DNA of 64,000 bases from Pseudomonas sp. SLFW (GCF_009905615.1 NZ_JAAAKW010000009.1:62001-126000); one strand, 5' to 3'. Positions 1 to 7,712 are shown, counted from the stretch's first letter. A program made the numbers and translations. Notes: generated by a model not told the origin, from the letters alone.

Positions 1-437
1 TCGACCCCGCGATGCTTTACCAGCCAGCGTATGGCCGTTTGCACGCTGTTGTAGTCCAGATCGCTGATCAGCACCTGATCCCCCGGCTGTAGGCCGTTGT
101 AGTTGCGGATCAGGGTTTGCAGTGACTCCGAAGCGCAGCGGGTCAGGGCGATTTCGCGGCTCGGCACGTCCAGCAGCTGAGCCAGATCGGCGCGGAGGGT
201 CTCGCTGTCCTCAGTGTCGAAGCGCTGTCGGACATAGACCGAATTGCTGCGGTTCACGTACGCCAGATGCTGCTCGTACGTGCGCAGCACTTCGCGGGTC
301 ATGCGCCCGAAGTAGCCATGTTCGAAGTTAATCGGCCCCGGCTCCACATCGTATTGGCGGGCGATATCGCGCCAAAAAGCTTCGTCCTGGGCGCGGTGCT
401 GTGCAACGGATTGGGCAGGGGTCATCGCGTCGTTCAT
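1..437 (-). CDS. Class V aminotransferase-like PLP enzyme, N-terminal part only
   Basis: This reading frame runs off the left edge, so only the first ~145 residues are present. It starts at an ATG (MNDAMTPAQ) 12 bases downstream of the stop of the DUF3820 gene, and a second in-frame ATG lies four codons later. The sequence contains an INFEHGYFG stretch and later LTRCASESLQ and DLDYNSVQ. These resemble the N-terminal domain of fold-type I, class V aminotransferases of the isopenicillin-N-epimerase/cysteine-desulfurase group, which use pyridoxal phosphate. The catalytic lysine would lie in the missing part. Substrate cannot be inferred. The family call is fairly safe; the exact function is open. 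Confidence 0.7.
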   Translation of the reverse strand, partial: MNDAMTPAQSVAQHRAQDEAFWRDIARQYDVEPGPINFEHGYFGRMTREVLRTYEQHLAYVNRSNSVYVRQRFDTEDSETLRADLAQLLDVPSREIALTRCASESLQTLIRNYNGLQPGDQVLISDLDYNSVQTAIRWLVKHRGV

Positions 438-449
438 CTCGTCGAGGGG

Positions 450-713
450 TCAGGAAAACCGGATCGGTGTTTTTAGTGGGCTTTCTCGCAGAGGCTCCCG
501 GGGTTTGGTGCGCAGTGGATCGAGCAGGGCGGACAGCCCGTTGTGGTCAATCTCATGCATCAGTGCCAGCAGGCTGCCAAGTTCACCGCTGGGAAAGCCT
601 TTGCGCGCGAACCAGTTAAGGTAGTCACCCGGCAGGTCCGCCAGCAATCGCCCCTTGTACTTGCCGTAGGGCATTTCACGGGTGACCAGAAGTTTGAGTT
701 TCTCGGGATTCAT
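450..713 (-). CDS. DUF3820 (QSregVF_b) family small protein
   Basis: An 87-residue protein starting MNPEKLKLL. The open frame extends 26 codons further upstream into AT-rich intergenic DNA, but that part does not look like protein. The MPYGKYKG and LPGDYLNWFARKGFP motifs are typical of the DUF3820 family, annotated in Pfam as a putative quorum-sensing-regulated virulence factor. No enzymatic function is established to my knowledge. The end is rich in Pro/Arg (LRTKPREPLRESPLKTP) and probably disordered. The gene lies 12 bases ahead of the aminotransferase on the same strand and probably shares its transcript. Confidence 0.75.
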   Translation of the reverse strand: MNPEKLKLLVTREMPYGKYKGRLLADLPGDYLNWFARKGFPSGELGSLLALMHEIDHNGLSALLDPLRTKPREPLRESPLKTPIRFS

Positions 714-759
714 AACACCGCCGTTGGTCTTTCCGTGTGAACTACTAAGGTACGTGCAT

Positions 760-775
760 TTTGCATACGTGCAAA
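760..775. promoter_or_regulatory. Palindrome TTTGCA-N4-TGCAAA, candidate regulator site
   Basis: A perfect inverted repeat (TTTGCA, TACG, TGCAAA) in the AT-rich spacer between the divergent DUF3820 and DUF2383 genes. ACGTGCA also occurs as a direct repeat at 752-758 and 768-774. It sits about 105-120 bases upstream of the sigma54-type promoter at 863-880, a usual distance for an enhancer-binding-protein site. It does not match the NtrC consensus. A role as operator is inference. Confidence 0.35.
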
Positions 776-862
776 CGAACTGATCATGCAAAAAGAGAGA
801 ACGGTCTGTGTCTTGATAAATATAACTTCTTGATAAATAAGGGTTTATTTTGTTTTAAAAAG

Positions 863-880
863 CTGGCACGAGCTCTGCAA
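863..880 (+). promoter_or_regulatory. Sigma54-type -24/-12 promoter for the DUF2383 gene
   Basis: The sequence CTGGCACG-AGCT-CTGCAA matches the sigma54 consensus YTGGCACG-N4-TTGCW with one mismatch (C for the first T of the -12 element). The invariant GG (865-866) and GC (877-878) have the required spacing. Transcription would begin near 890, about 55 bases before the ATG at 945. rpoN itself is encoded 4.4 kb away in this window. Motif quality is good; activity has not been shown. Confidence 0.6.
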
Positions 881-944
881 TATTTAAGTTATCGAGTGTA
901 GAAATATCAACTCTTCGATTAACCTGCCAGAAAGGAACTGCAAA

Positions 945-1415
945 ATGACGGATATCAATAAAGAAGCGATCTCGGTACTCAATGATCTGATCGAGACCAG
1001 CATTGACGGCGAGAAAGGTTTTCACACCGCTGCTGAAGACGTCAAGAACCCAGAAATCAAGGCGTATTTCCTTTCCCGTTCCACCGAGTGCGCGACGTCT
1101 GTACGTGAACTTCAAGCCGAAGTCCGTGCACTGGGCGGCGATCCAGACAAATCCTCCAGCGCCGCAGGTGCAGCGCATCGTCTGTGGGTTGAGCTGAAAG
1201 CGGCCGTGACCGGCAAAAGCGATGAGGCTGTATTGAACGAAGTAGAGCGCGGTGAAGACCACGCCCTGAAAGCGTACAAAGAAGCTTCGCAAAAAGCGGT
1301 CGAGAAAAACCTGCCTGCTAACGTAGTGACCCTGATCCAGCGTCAGCTGCCAGGCGTCCAGGCAAACCACGATAAAGTCAAAGCGCTGCGTGATACCGTT
1401 CGCAGAGCAAGCTGA
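945..1415 (+). CDS. PA2169-family four-helix-bundle protein (DUF2383)
   Basis: A 156-residue, strongly helical, charged protein without signal peptide or membrane segment. The opening (NKEAISVLNDLIETSIDGEKGF) and the repeated Glu-rich helices are characteristic of the DUF2383/PA2169 family, which has a ferritin-like four-helix bundle. The biochemical role is unknown; members are often linked to stress or stationary phase. It stands alone between a sigma54-type promoter and a strong terminator, so it is probably monocistronic. The bases GAAAGGAACTGCAAA before the ATG contain a good AGGA ribosome site. Confidence 0.8.
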   Translation: MTDINKEAISVLNDLIETSIDGEKGFHTAAEDVKNPEIKAYFLSRSTECATSVRELQAEVRALGGDPDKSSSAAGAAHRLWVELKAAVTGKSDEAVLNEVERGEDHALKAYKEASQKAVEKNLPANVVTLIQRQLPGVQANHDKVKALRDTVRRAS

Positions 1416-1426
1416 TCAGCGTAGCT

Positions 1427-1486
1427 GAGCCCGTTTCGGGCTCGCTCCTCTGATTCGAAAAACGCCAGACGTGTCTGGCGTTTTTT
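1427..1486. terminator. Tandem hairpins, bidirectional terminator
   Basis: Two hairpins follow the DUF2383 stop: GAGCCCG-TTT-CGGGCTC (1427-1443), then AACGCCAGAC-GT-GTCTGGCGTT (1461-1482), flanked by an A run at 1458-1462 and a T run at 1481-1486. The second is an intrinsic terminator in both directions. The diguanylate cyclase stop codon (complement of 1485-1487) lies within its T run, so the convergent genes share it. Confidence 0.85.
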
Positions 1487-2993
1487 ATGCCGTTTTGGGA
1501 GACGAGTTGAACTCAGTGCGGTTACGGCCATTGTGCTTCGCCCGGTAGAGCGCTTCGTCAGCATCACTGAACAGTTGCGCCTGCTTGTCGCCCGCATTGG
1601 GCTGGCGCGAGGCGATACCAATGCTGACGGTGACGGAATGCCTGTCTCCGGCATAGGGCGGGAGCGATTCAATCGCAACTCTGATTTTTTCGGCGATGAT
1701 TCTGGCGCCCTGCAAATCTGTTTCCGGTAAAACCACCAAAAACTCCTCGCCGCCATAGCGCGCCGCCAGATCACCGGGTCTACGAATTGCATTGGCCAGG
1801 GTTTGGGCCACGTTGCGCAACGCGACGTCGCCACCGTGATGGCCGTGCCGGTCGTTGAATGCCTTGAAGTGGTCGACATCAATCATCAGCAATGACAACG
1901 GCTTGCCGGAGCGCATGCCTCTGGACCACTCCTGTCGAAATACCTGATCCAGTCTCCGCCGGTTTGCCAGCCCTGTCAGGCCGTCCGTCGAGGCCAGCTC
2001 AGCCAGCTCCCGTTCTGCGAGGTGTCGCAGCTTCAACTGTTTACCCAACAGGTACGACAGCCACAGGATGCCCAGGCACAAAAGGCTCGTCGCGCCCGCC
2101 ACCAGCGCCGCGTTGCGTTTCCAGACGGCGTACACCACGTCTTTCGATTGGGCCACGATGACGATCAGCGGCAAGTCGCCCACGCGTGAGAACGTGTACA
2201 GCCGAGTTGTTCCGTCCAGGTCCGATACGGCCGTGAAGCTTCCGCTGTTTGTCTTGAGGATTCGCTGAAAGTTGGGAAGCCCGCTGAAGTCCCGGCCAAT
2301 TGCGTATTTGTCGGGTTGCTCGGCTTGTCGGGCCAGCAATATGCCGTCTGCGCTGATCAAATTGACGGTGCTTCCTTTGCCGATGTCCAGCCCACGAAAC
2401 AGTTGGTTGAAGTACGTCAACCGCATCGATGCGCTGGCGATGCCGATGAATCGTCCATCGGGCGAGGGGAGGCGGCGGCTGAAACTGATGCACCAGTCCT
2501 TGAAGCCCCAGCGTGCCTTGAACGGACCGCCCACTCTCATGGCCGTCGAAGCGCTCTCGCGGTGCTGCTGAAAAACGGGGCGGTCAGAAAAATTGTCTTC
2601 TCGGGGGATGACGGACAGCGAGTCCGCCACGATGTCACCGGTTTCGTCCAGAATCACCAGATCGCCTTTATACGGCGCTGCGGTCGAGCGATCGAAAATG
2701 ACCAACTGACGAAGTTGAGGCGCTAGTGCAATGACTTCAGGGTCTTGCCAGGTCGCAATCATGCCTTGCAGCGACGTGTCGTACAGCTCGGCATTACGCT
2801 GCACGTCCGCGTCGATCAGCTGCACCACGTTATTGGCCGACTGCACGGCGCTCTCGGTGGCGCTTCCGTGCTCGCGAATCAGCAACGAGGCCACGATCAT
2901 CAAAATCGCCACCACCGCCAGTACACTGCCGGACATCAGCATTTTTTCCGGGCGAGACCAGGCTCTGTGCACCGAGGTGGGGGTGAATGTCAT
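1485..2993 (-). CDS. Membrane-bound diguanylate cyclase (periplasmic sensor + GGDEF)
   Basis: A 502-residue protein with a transmembrane helix at about 18-40, a ~250-residue periplasmic region of the PDC/Cache sensor type, a second helix at about 294-317, and a C-terminal GGDEF domain from about residue 335. The active-site signature is GGEEF (414-418) and an inhibitory-site RPGD lies at 405-408, exactly five residues upstream. This implies active c-di-GMP synthesis from GTP with product inhibition. No EAL domain is present. The ligand is unknown. It lies downstream of ptsO on the same strand but 293 bases away, so it probably has its own promoter. Confidence 0.9.
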   Translation of the reverse strand: MTFTPTSVHRAWSRPEKMLMSGSVLAVVAILMIVASLLIREHGSATESAVQSANNVVQLIDADVQRNAELYDTSLQGMIATWQDPEVIALAPQLRQLVIFDRSTAAPYKGDLVILDETGDIVADSLSVIPREDNFSDRPVFQQHRESASTAMRVGGPFKARWGFKDWCISFSRRLPSPDGRFIGIASASMRLTYFNQLFRGLDIGKGSTVNLISADGILLARQAEQPDKYAIGRDFSGLPNFQRILKTNSGSFTAVSDLDGTTRLYTFSRVGDLPLIVIVAQSKDVVYAVWKRNAALVAGATSLLCLGILWLSYLLGKQLKLRHLAERELAELASTDGLTGLANRRRLDQVFRQEWSRGMRSGKPLSLLMIDVDHFKAFNDRHGHHGGDVALRNVAQTLANAIRRPGDLAARYGGEEFLVVLPETDLQGARIIAEKIRVAIESLPPYAGDRHSVTVSIGIASRQPNAGDKQAQLFSDADEALYRAKHNGRNRTEFNSSPKTA

Positions 2994-3286
2994 CGATCAG
3001 CTCTGTCAGCAATTCAGCTATTGATGCCCGTTGATGCAGGCGTTAGCAGTCTGTCCAAGCCGGTCCATGCTTGAAGGTGAATGGGTCGGGACGTGGTGCT
3101 TCAAAGCGTTGGATTAAAGATGCTTCGGGGGGATTGATCAAGTCCGGCGAGAATCCAAAAGTCCGGAAGTGATTGCCTGCAGTGTTCAGGTGCGAAACGG
3201 AAGGGGTAGCGCTCGATCCTGAGAAGCCCGGCTTACCGTCGGGCTGTGTTTCGGGAATAAGGAATTCGGCGAAGGTCGACCAACCC
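2994..3286. other. Intergenic spacer between ptsO and the GGDEF gene
   Basis: 293 bases with no convincing gene. It should contain the promoter of the GGDEF gene (minus strand) and the 3' end of the kdsD-to-ptsO transcript. A hairpin AGCCCG-N9-CGGGCT at 3225-3245 could act as a weak terminator after ptsO, but it lacks a T run. Confidence 0.5.
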
Positions 3287-3559
3287 TCATTCCCCTTCAT
3301 CAAACTTGTTGTTGATCAGTTCGATCAAACCTTCCAGCGCGGCGTGTTCGTCGTCGCCTTCTGTCAGCAGGTGTATTTCGGTGCCTTTGCCTGCGGCCAG
3401 CATCATGACGGCCATGATGCTTTTACCATCGACCATGCTGTCTGGAGTGCGGCCCACGCGGATCTGGCAGGGGTACTTGCCGGCAACGCCGACGAATTTG
3501 GCGGCAGCGCGGGCGTGCAGGCCCAGCTTGTTGATGATGGTGATTTGGTGAGCGGGCAT
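3287..3559 (-). CDS. ptsO: HPr-like phosphocarrier protein NPr of the nitrogen PTS
   Basis: A 90-residue HPr-fold protein starting MPAHQITI. The phosphorylatable histidine is His15 in the conserved LGLHARAAA motif; the regulatory-serine region is GKSIMAVMMLAA (Ser47). NPr takes phosphate from EI-Ntr (PtsP) and passes it to EIIA-Ntr (PtsN), a signalling rather than sugar-import chain. It is the last gene of the rpoN-hpf-ptsN-rapZ-ptsO block. Its ATG lies 14 bases after the rapZ stop. A longer upstream reading frame overlaps rapZ and is not credible. Confidence 0.95.
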   Translation of the reverse strand: MPAHQITIINKLGLHARAAAKFVGVAGKYPCQIRVGRTPDSMVDGKSIMAVMMLAAGKGTEIHLLTEGDDEHAALEGLIELINNKFDEGE

Positions 3560-3573
3560 CGCGTTGGGGGTCC

Positions 3574-4431
3574 TTAGCTTAGGTCGCGGTGGCGAACCTG
3601 AACATTCTTGAGCGATTGTTGCAGGACCTGACCCAAACGTTCGGTCAGGTAGACGGAGCGGTGGTGTCCGCCGGTGCAGCCAATGGCAATGGTAACGTAG
3701 GCGCGGTTGCTGGCAGCGAAGCGCGGCAGCCACTTGGTCAGGTATGACGAGATGTCCTGAAACATCTCTTCGACATCGGGTTGCGCCGCCAGATAGTCCG
3801 CCACCGGCTGGTCGAGCCCTGATTGCTCGCGCAGTTCGGGTTTCCAGTAGGGGTTGGGCAGGCAGCGCACGTCGAACACCAGATCCGCGTCCACGGGCAT
3901 GCCGCGTTTGAAGCCAAAGGATTCAATAAGGAAAGCGGTGCCGGGTTCGGGTTTGTTCAGCAGGCGCAGCTTCAGCGTGTCGCGCAACTGATAAAGATTC
4001 AGGTGGGTCGTATCGATGGTCAGATCGGCCAGGTCGATGATCGGCCCCAGTAAGGTTTTTTCATCTCGAATCGCTTCGGCCAGCGAGCGCGTGGCATTGC
4101 TCAGCGGATGGCGGCGGCGCGTTTCAGAAAAGCGCTTGAGCAGTGTGGACTCTTCAGCGTCGAGGAACAGCACGTCGCACTGAATGTGGCGAGCGCGGAC
4201 CTCTTCGAGCATTCGCGGAAAACGGGTCAGGTGGCTGGGCACGTTCCGGGCATCAATAGAGACCGCTAACAACGGCTCGGCGAGTTCGGTATTGATCAGT
4301 GCGCGCTCGGCAAGCTCCGGGAGCAGGCCTGCCGGCAGGTTATCGACGCAGTAGAAACCGCTGTCTTCGAGAACATCGAGGGCCGTGCTCTTGCCGGAGC
4401 CGGAGCGACCGCTGACGATGATCATGCGCAT
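3574..4431 (-). CDS. rapZ: RNase adapter protein RapZ / nucleotide-binding YvcJ family
   Basis: A 285-residue cytoplasmic protein with an N-terminal Walker A loop GRSGSGKS (8-15) and the C-terminal RapZ region ending near GCTGGHHRSVYLTERL, the conserved patch of the family. In E. coli RapZ guides RNase E to the small RNA GlmZ and so controls glucosamine-6-phosphate synthesis. Whether the same RNA target exists in Pseudomonas is not shown by this sequence. It sits two bases after ptsN and 14 before ptsO, an operon context shared with other proteobacteria. Confidence 0.93.
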   Translation of the reverse strand: MRMIIVSGRSGSGKSTALDVLEDSGFYCVDNLPAGLLPELAERALINTELAEPLLAVSIDARNVPSHLTRFPRMLEEVRARHIQCDVLFLDAEESTLLKRFSETRRRHPLSNATRSLAEAIRDEKTLLGPIIDLADLTIDTTHLNLYQLRDTLKLRLLNKPEPGTAFLIESFGFKRGMPVDADLVFDVRCLPNPYWKPELREQSGLDQPVADYLAAQPDVEEMFQDISSYLTKWLPRFAASNRAYVTIAIGCTGGHHRSVYLTERLGQVLQQSLKNVQVRHRDLS

Positions 4432-4433
4432 GA

Positions 4434-4898
4434 TCAGTGACCGTTCTGGACGTTGAGCACGACGTTGTAAAGCTCTTCGCTGCTCTTGGCACCACGCAGG
4501 CTGGCGCGCACGTCCGCGCGGTCAAGCATGCTGGCGATCTGACGCAGAAGTTCGAGGTGGGCGTCGGTGGCCGCTTCCGGGACGAGCAGCACGAACAGCA
4601 GATCCACAGGCGCGCCGTCGATGGCGTCGAAATCCACCGGGCGTTCCAGGTGCAGCACCGCGCTCACAGGCGCCGCGCAGCCTTTCAGGCGGCAATGGGG
4701 GATCGCGATGCCATTGCCAAACCCGGTGGAACCGAGTTTTTCACGGGCGATAAGGCTTTCGTAGACGGTTTGCCAGTCGAATTCGGGCACTTGTTGCCCG
4801 ATCAGTTTGGCAATCTCTTCGAGAACGGCTTTTTTACTGCCGCCTGGCACGTTCACGAGGGACCGGCCAGGGGTCAGGATATTTTCAAGTCGGATCAT
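4434..4898 (-). CDS. ptsN: PTS EIIA-Ntr component PtsN
   Basis: A 154-residue EIIA domain of the fructose/mannitol type without a fused EIIB or EIIC. The phosphorylated histidine is His68 in GNGIAIPHCRL. It receives phosphate from NPr, and its phosphorylation state regulates targets such as potassium transport and metabolism in other bacteria. It is encoded 12 bases downstream of hpf and 2 bases upstream of rapZ, so coupled expression is likely. The start MIRLENILTPGRS matches the family's usual beginning. Confidence 0.95.
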   Translation of the reverse strand: MIRLENILTPGRSLVNVPGGSKKAVLEEIAKLIGQQVPEFDWQTVYESLIAREKLGSTGFGNGIAIPHCRLKGCAAPVSAVLHLERPVDFDAIDGAPVDLLFVLLVPEAATDAHLELLRQIASMLDRADVRASLRGAKSSEELYNVVLNVQNGH

Positions 4899-4910
4899 GG
4901 ATGGGGAGTG

Positions 4911-5219
4911 TCAGCGAGCCGCCGCACCTTTGAGGATGCTTTGCTGCTTTTCCTTATGCTTGAGCAATTGTCTGTCGAGCTTGTCAGTGAGCAGGTCGAT
5001 CGCCGCGTACATGTCATCATGTTCGGCATTGGCAACGACCTCTCCACCGTGGATATGCAGGGTGGCCTCGATCTTCTGTTTGAGCTTCTCGACGGCCATC
5101 GTCACCTGCACGTTCGTAATCTTGTCAAAATGCCCTTCGAGCTTTTTCAGCTTCAGCTCGATGTATTCGCGCAGGGGCTTGGTCACTTCCAGTTGGTGTC
5201 CACTGATGTTGACTTGCAT
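4911..5219 (-). CDS. hpf: Ribosome hibernation promoting factor HPF, short form
   Basis: A 102-residue protein starting MQVNISGHQLEVT, with the beta-alpha-beta-beta-beta-alpha pattern of the HPF/YfiA family and the conserved LKKLEGHFDKI helix. It binds the 30S A/P sites and helps form inactive 100S ribosomes in stationary phase. It lacks the C-terminal dimerisation domain of long HPF. The ATG follows a strong GAAGGAGAA ribosome site, which favours it over an upstream in-frame ATG. It lies between rpoN and ptsN, as in most gammaproteobacteria. Confidence 0.94.
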   Translation of the reverse strand: MQVNISGHQLEVTKPLREYIELKLKKLEGHFDKITNVQVTMAVEKLKQKIEATLHIHGGEVVANAEHDDMYAAIDLLTDKLDRQLLKHKEKQQSILKGAAAR

Positions 5220-5296
5220 ACAGCTTCTCCTTCGTTGCCAGTGCATTAAGAGGCAGGCTGAGTTGCCTGCCACTGGAACGCTGTGGCTTGTGACCT

Positions 5297-6796
5297 TTAC
5301 ATCAGTCGCTTGCGTTCGCTGGACGGCGCGATTCCTAAGGACTCGCGGTACTTGGCGACTGTGCGACGGGCCACTTGAATGCCTTGTGCCTCCAGTAAAC
5401 CAGCGATCTTGCTGTCACTCAACGGCTTTTTCTGATTTTCCGCGGCAACCAGTTTTTTGATGATTGCGCGAATGGCAGTGGACGAGCATTCGCCGCCTTC
5501 GGAGGTGCTGACGTGGCTGGAAAAGAAATACTTCAGTTCGTAGATACCACGGGGTGTATGCATGAATTTCTGCGTGGTGACACGGGAAATCGTCGATTCG
5601 TGCATGCCCACCGCCTCAGCGATGTCGTGCAGCACCAACGGCTTCATCGCCTCGTCGCCATACTCCAGAAAGCCCCGCTGATGCTCGACGATTTGGGTCG
5701 CCACTTTCATCAGGGTTTCGTTACGGCTTTGCAGGCTTTTGATGAACCAGCGGGCTTCTTGCAACTGGTTGCGCATGAAGGTGTTGTCGGCGCTTGTGTC
5801 CGCGCGGCGCACGAAACCGGCGTATTGCGGATTCACCCGAAGGCGGGGAACGGCTTCCTGATTGAGCTCGACCAGCCAGCGCTCATTGTGCTTACGCACG
5901 ATGACGTCCGGCACTACGTATTCGGCTTCGGTGGATTCGATCTGCGAGCCAGGGCGTGGGTTGAGGCTCTGGACCAGTTCGATGACCTGGCGCAGATCAT
6001 CTTCCTTGATCTTCATGCGCCGCATCAGTTGCGCGTAGTCACGGCTGCCGAGCAGGTCGATGTAATCGCTGACCAGTCGCTGGGCTTCCGCCAGCCATTT
6101 GGTCTTGGCCGGAAGCTGGCGCAGTTGCAGCAACAAGCACTCGCCAAGCGTGCGGGCGCCGACGCCCGCCGGCTCGAATTGCTGAATGCGGTGCAGCACG
6201 GCTTCGATTTCGTCCAGCTCGATGTCGAGTTCCGGGTCGAAGGCGTCCAGCAGCTCTTCCAGGGATTCGTCGAGGTAACCCTGATTGTTGATGCAGTCGA
6301 TCAGCGTGACGGCGATCAAACGATCGGTATCCGACATCGGTGCCAGGTTCAGTTGCCAAAGCAGATGGCTTTGCAAGCTCTCGCCCGCCGACGTGCGCGT
6401 GGTGAAATCCCACTCGTCATCGTCATTGCTGGGCAGGCTGCTGGCGCTGGTCTGGTAGACATCCTCCCAGGCCGTATCGACGGGCAGTTCGTTGGGGATA
6501 CGCTCGCTTTCGCTCCATTCGCCGTCTTCGAGATTGTCGACGGTGGGTGCGGATTCCTGGTAGGTCGGTTCCTGTACGTCAGGGTTGGGCTTTTGCTCGA
6601 TATTGTCGGCCATGGGGTCGGCATTATCCAAATCGTCACCTTCTTCCTGGCGCTCCAGCATCGGATTGGACTCCAGTGCCTCCTGAATTTCCTGTTGGAG
6701 ATCCAGCGTCGACAGTTGGAGTAAGCGGATGGCCTGTTGCAGCTGCGGTGTCATCGTCAGCTGCTGGCCCATTCTCAAGACTAGCGAAGGTTTCAT
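5297..6796 (-). CDS. rpoN: RNA polymerase sigma-54 factor
   Basis: A 499-residue sigma54. Region I is Gln/Leu-rich from MGQQLTMTPQLQQAIRLLQ. An acidic Region II spans about 45-110. The core-binding region follows, and the RpoN box ARRTVAKYRE lies at about 476-485, where it contacts the -24 element. It directs transcription of nitrogen, motility and other genes with enhancer-binding proteins. It is separated from lptB by 190 bases that contain a TATAAT on the coding strand, so it may have its own promoter. Downstream hpf-ptsN-rapZ-ptsO form the usual rpoN neighbourhood. Confidence 0.97.
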   Translation of the reverse strand: MKPSLVLRMGQQLTMTPQLQQAIRLLQLSTLDLQQEIQEALESNPMLERQEEGDDLDNADPMADNIEQKPNPDVQEPTYQESAPTVDNLEDGEWSESERIPNELPVDTAWEDVYQTSASSLPSNDDDEWDFTTRTSAGESLQSHLLWQLNLAPMSDTDRLIAVTLIDCINNQGYLDESLEELLDAFDPELDIELDEIEAVLHRIQQFEPAGVGARTLGECLLLQLRQLPAKTKWLAEAQRLVSDYIDLLGSRDYAQLMRRMKIKEDDLRQVIELVQSLNPRPGSQIESTEAEYVVPDVIVRKHNERWLVELNQEAVPRLRVNPQYAGFVRRADTSADNTFMRNQLQEARWFIKSLQSRNETLMKVATQIVEHQRGFLEYGDEAMKPLVLHDIAEAVGMHESTISRVTTQKFMHTPRGIYELKYFFSSHVSTSEGGECSSTAIRAIIKKLVAAENQKKPLSDSKIAGLLEAQGIQVARRTVAKYRESLGIAPSSERKRLM

Positions 6797-6849
6797 GGCA
6801 GGGGCTTAACACCTTATTCGCCGGCGCACATGCGCGCCATCCACTACTA

Positions 6850-6866
6850 GGGGCGCCGAGGCGCCA
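6850..6866 (-). other. GC-rich hairpin in the rpoN leader
   Basis: The spacer upstream of rpoN holds GGCGCC-GA-GGCGCC (about 6852-6865), a perfect short hairpin, with a second GC-rich repeat (GGCGC...GCGCC on the minus strand) about 15-20 bases closer to rpoN. They lie between the candidate -10 and the rpoN ATG and would be in the 5' leader. No T run follows, so they are not a clear terminator. Confidence 0.4.
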
Positions 6867-6876
6867 ACTTAAGCAA

Positions 6877-6882
6877 ATTATA
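6877..6882 (-). promoter_or_regulatory. rpoN: Consensus -10 (TATAAT) upstream of rpoN
   Basis: Reading on the minus strand, a perfect TATAAT is found about 80 bases before the rpoN ATG. No good -35 is visible at 16-18 bases (GGCAAA at 17). It could drive rpoN independently of the kdsD-lptB transcript. This is a motif match only. Confidence 0.4.
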
Positions 6883-6986
6883 TGCCTGAACCCGGAGTGT
6901 TTGCCTAGGGTGTAATGACAATTTATGCGAGGTTGGTGATGAGGCGTATGCTGCGTTCGCCGACCAACCCCTTGCCATTGCGTGGT

Positions 6987-7712
6987 TTACAGGCGGAACT
7001 CGTGACCGAGATACACTTCCTTGACCAACTGGTTGGCCAGGATGGTTTCGGAATCGCCTTCTGCAATCAGTTGCCCATCGTTGACGATGTAAGCCGTTTC
7101 GCAGATGTCGAGTGTCTCACGGACGTTGTGGTCGGTGATCAGAACGCCGATACCCTTCGCCTTGAGATGGTAGATGATCTGCTTGATATCGCCCACGGAG
7201 ATGGGGTCGACGCCCGCGAAGGGTTCGTCCAGCAGAATGAATTTCGGCGACGTCGCCAGTGCGCGTGCGATTTCCACTCGGCGGCGTTCACCACCGGACA
7301 GGCTCATCCCGAGGTTGTCGCGGATGTGTGTGATATGGAACTCCTGCAGCAAGCTTTCCAGCTCTTTGCGGCGTCCTGCGCGATCGAGCTCCTTGCGGGT
7401 CTCGAGGATCGCCATGATGTTGTCCGACACCGACAGCTTGCGGAAGATCGACGCTTCCTGCGGCAGATAGCCGATACCGGCGCGAGCACGGCCATGCATC
7501 GGCTGGTGGCTCACGTCCTGGTCGTCGATCAGCACGCGGCCCTGATCGGCCTGAACCAGGCCGACGATCATGTAGAAGCACGTTGTCTTGCCTGCGCCGT
7601 TAGGGCCCAGGAGACCGACGATCTGGCCGCTGTCGATGGACAGGCTGACGTCACGTACGACTTGGCGGCTTTTGTAAGCCTTGGCCAAGTGTTGGGCTTT
7701 CAGCGTTGCCAT
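6987..7712 (-). CDS. lptB: LPS export ABC transporter ATPase LptB
   Basis: A 241-residue ABC ATPase with Walker A GPNGAGKTT (about 35-43), signature LSGGERRR and Walker B FILLDEPFAGVDP. LptB2 powers extraction of lipopolysaccharide from the inner membrane through LptFG and its passage along LptC-LptA to LptDE. Its ATG overlaps the lptA stop region by one base, and the gene order lptC-lptA-lptB is canonical. lptF/G are not in the window, as usual. Confidence 0.97.
   Translation of the reverse strand: MATLKAQHLAKAYKSRQVVRDVSLSIDSGQIVGLLGPNGAGKTTCFYMIVGLVQADQGRVLIDDQDVSHQPMHGRARAGIGYLPQEASIFRKLSVSDNIMAILETRKELDRAGRRKELESLLQEFHITHIRDNLGMSLSGGERRRVEIARALATSPKFILLDEPFAGVDPISVGDIKQIIYHLKAKGIGVLITDHNVRETLDICETAYIVNDGQLIAEGDSETILANQLVKEVYLGHEFRL

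Noticed and set aside
3043..3303. 86-codon minus-strand frame between ptsO and the GGDEF gene
   Set aside because: No ribosome site or family likeness, overlaps the ptsO 3' end, and composition is not protein-like.
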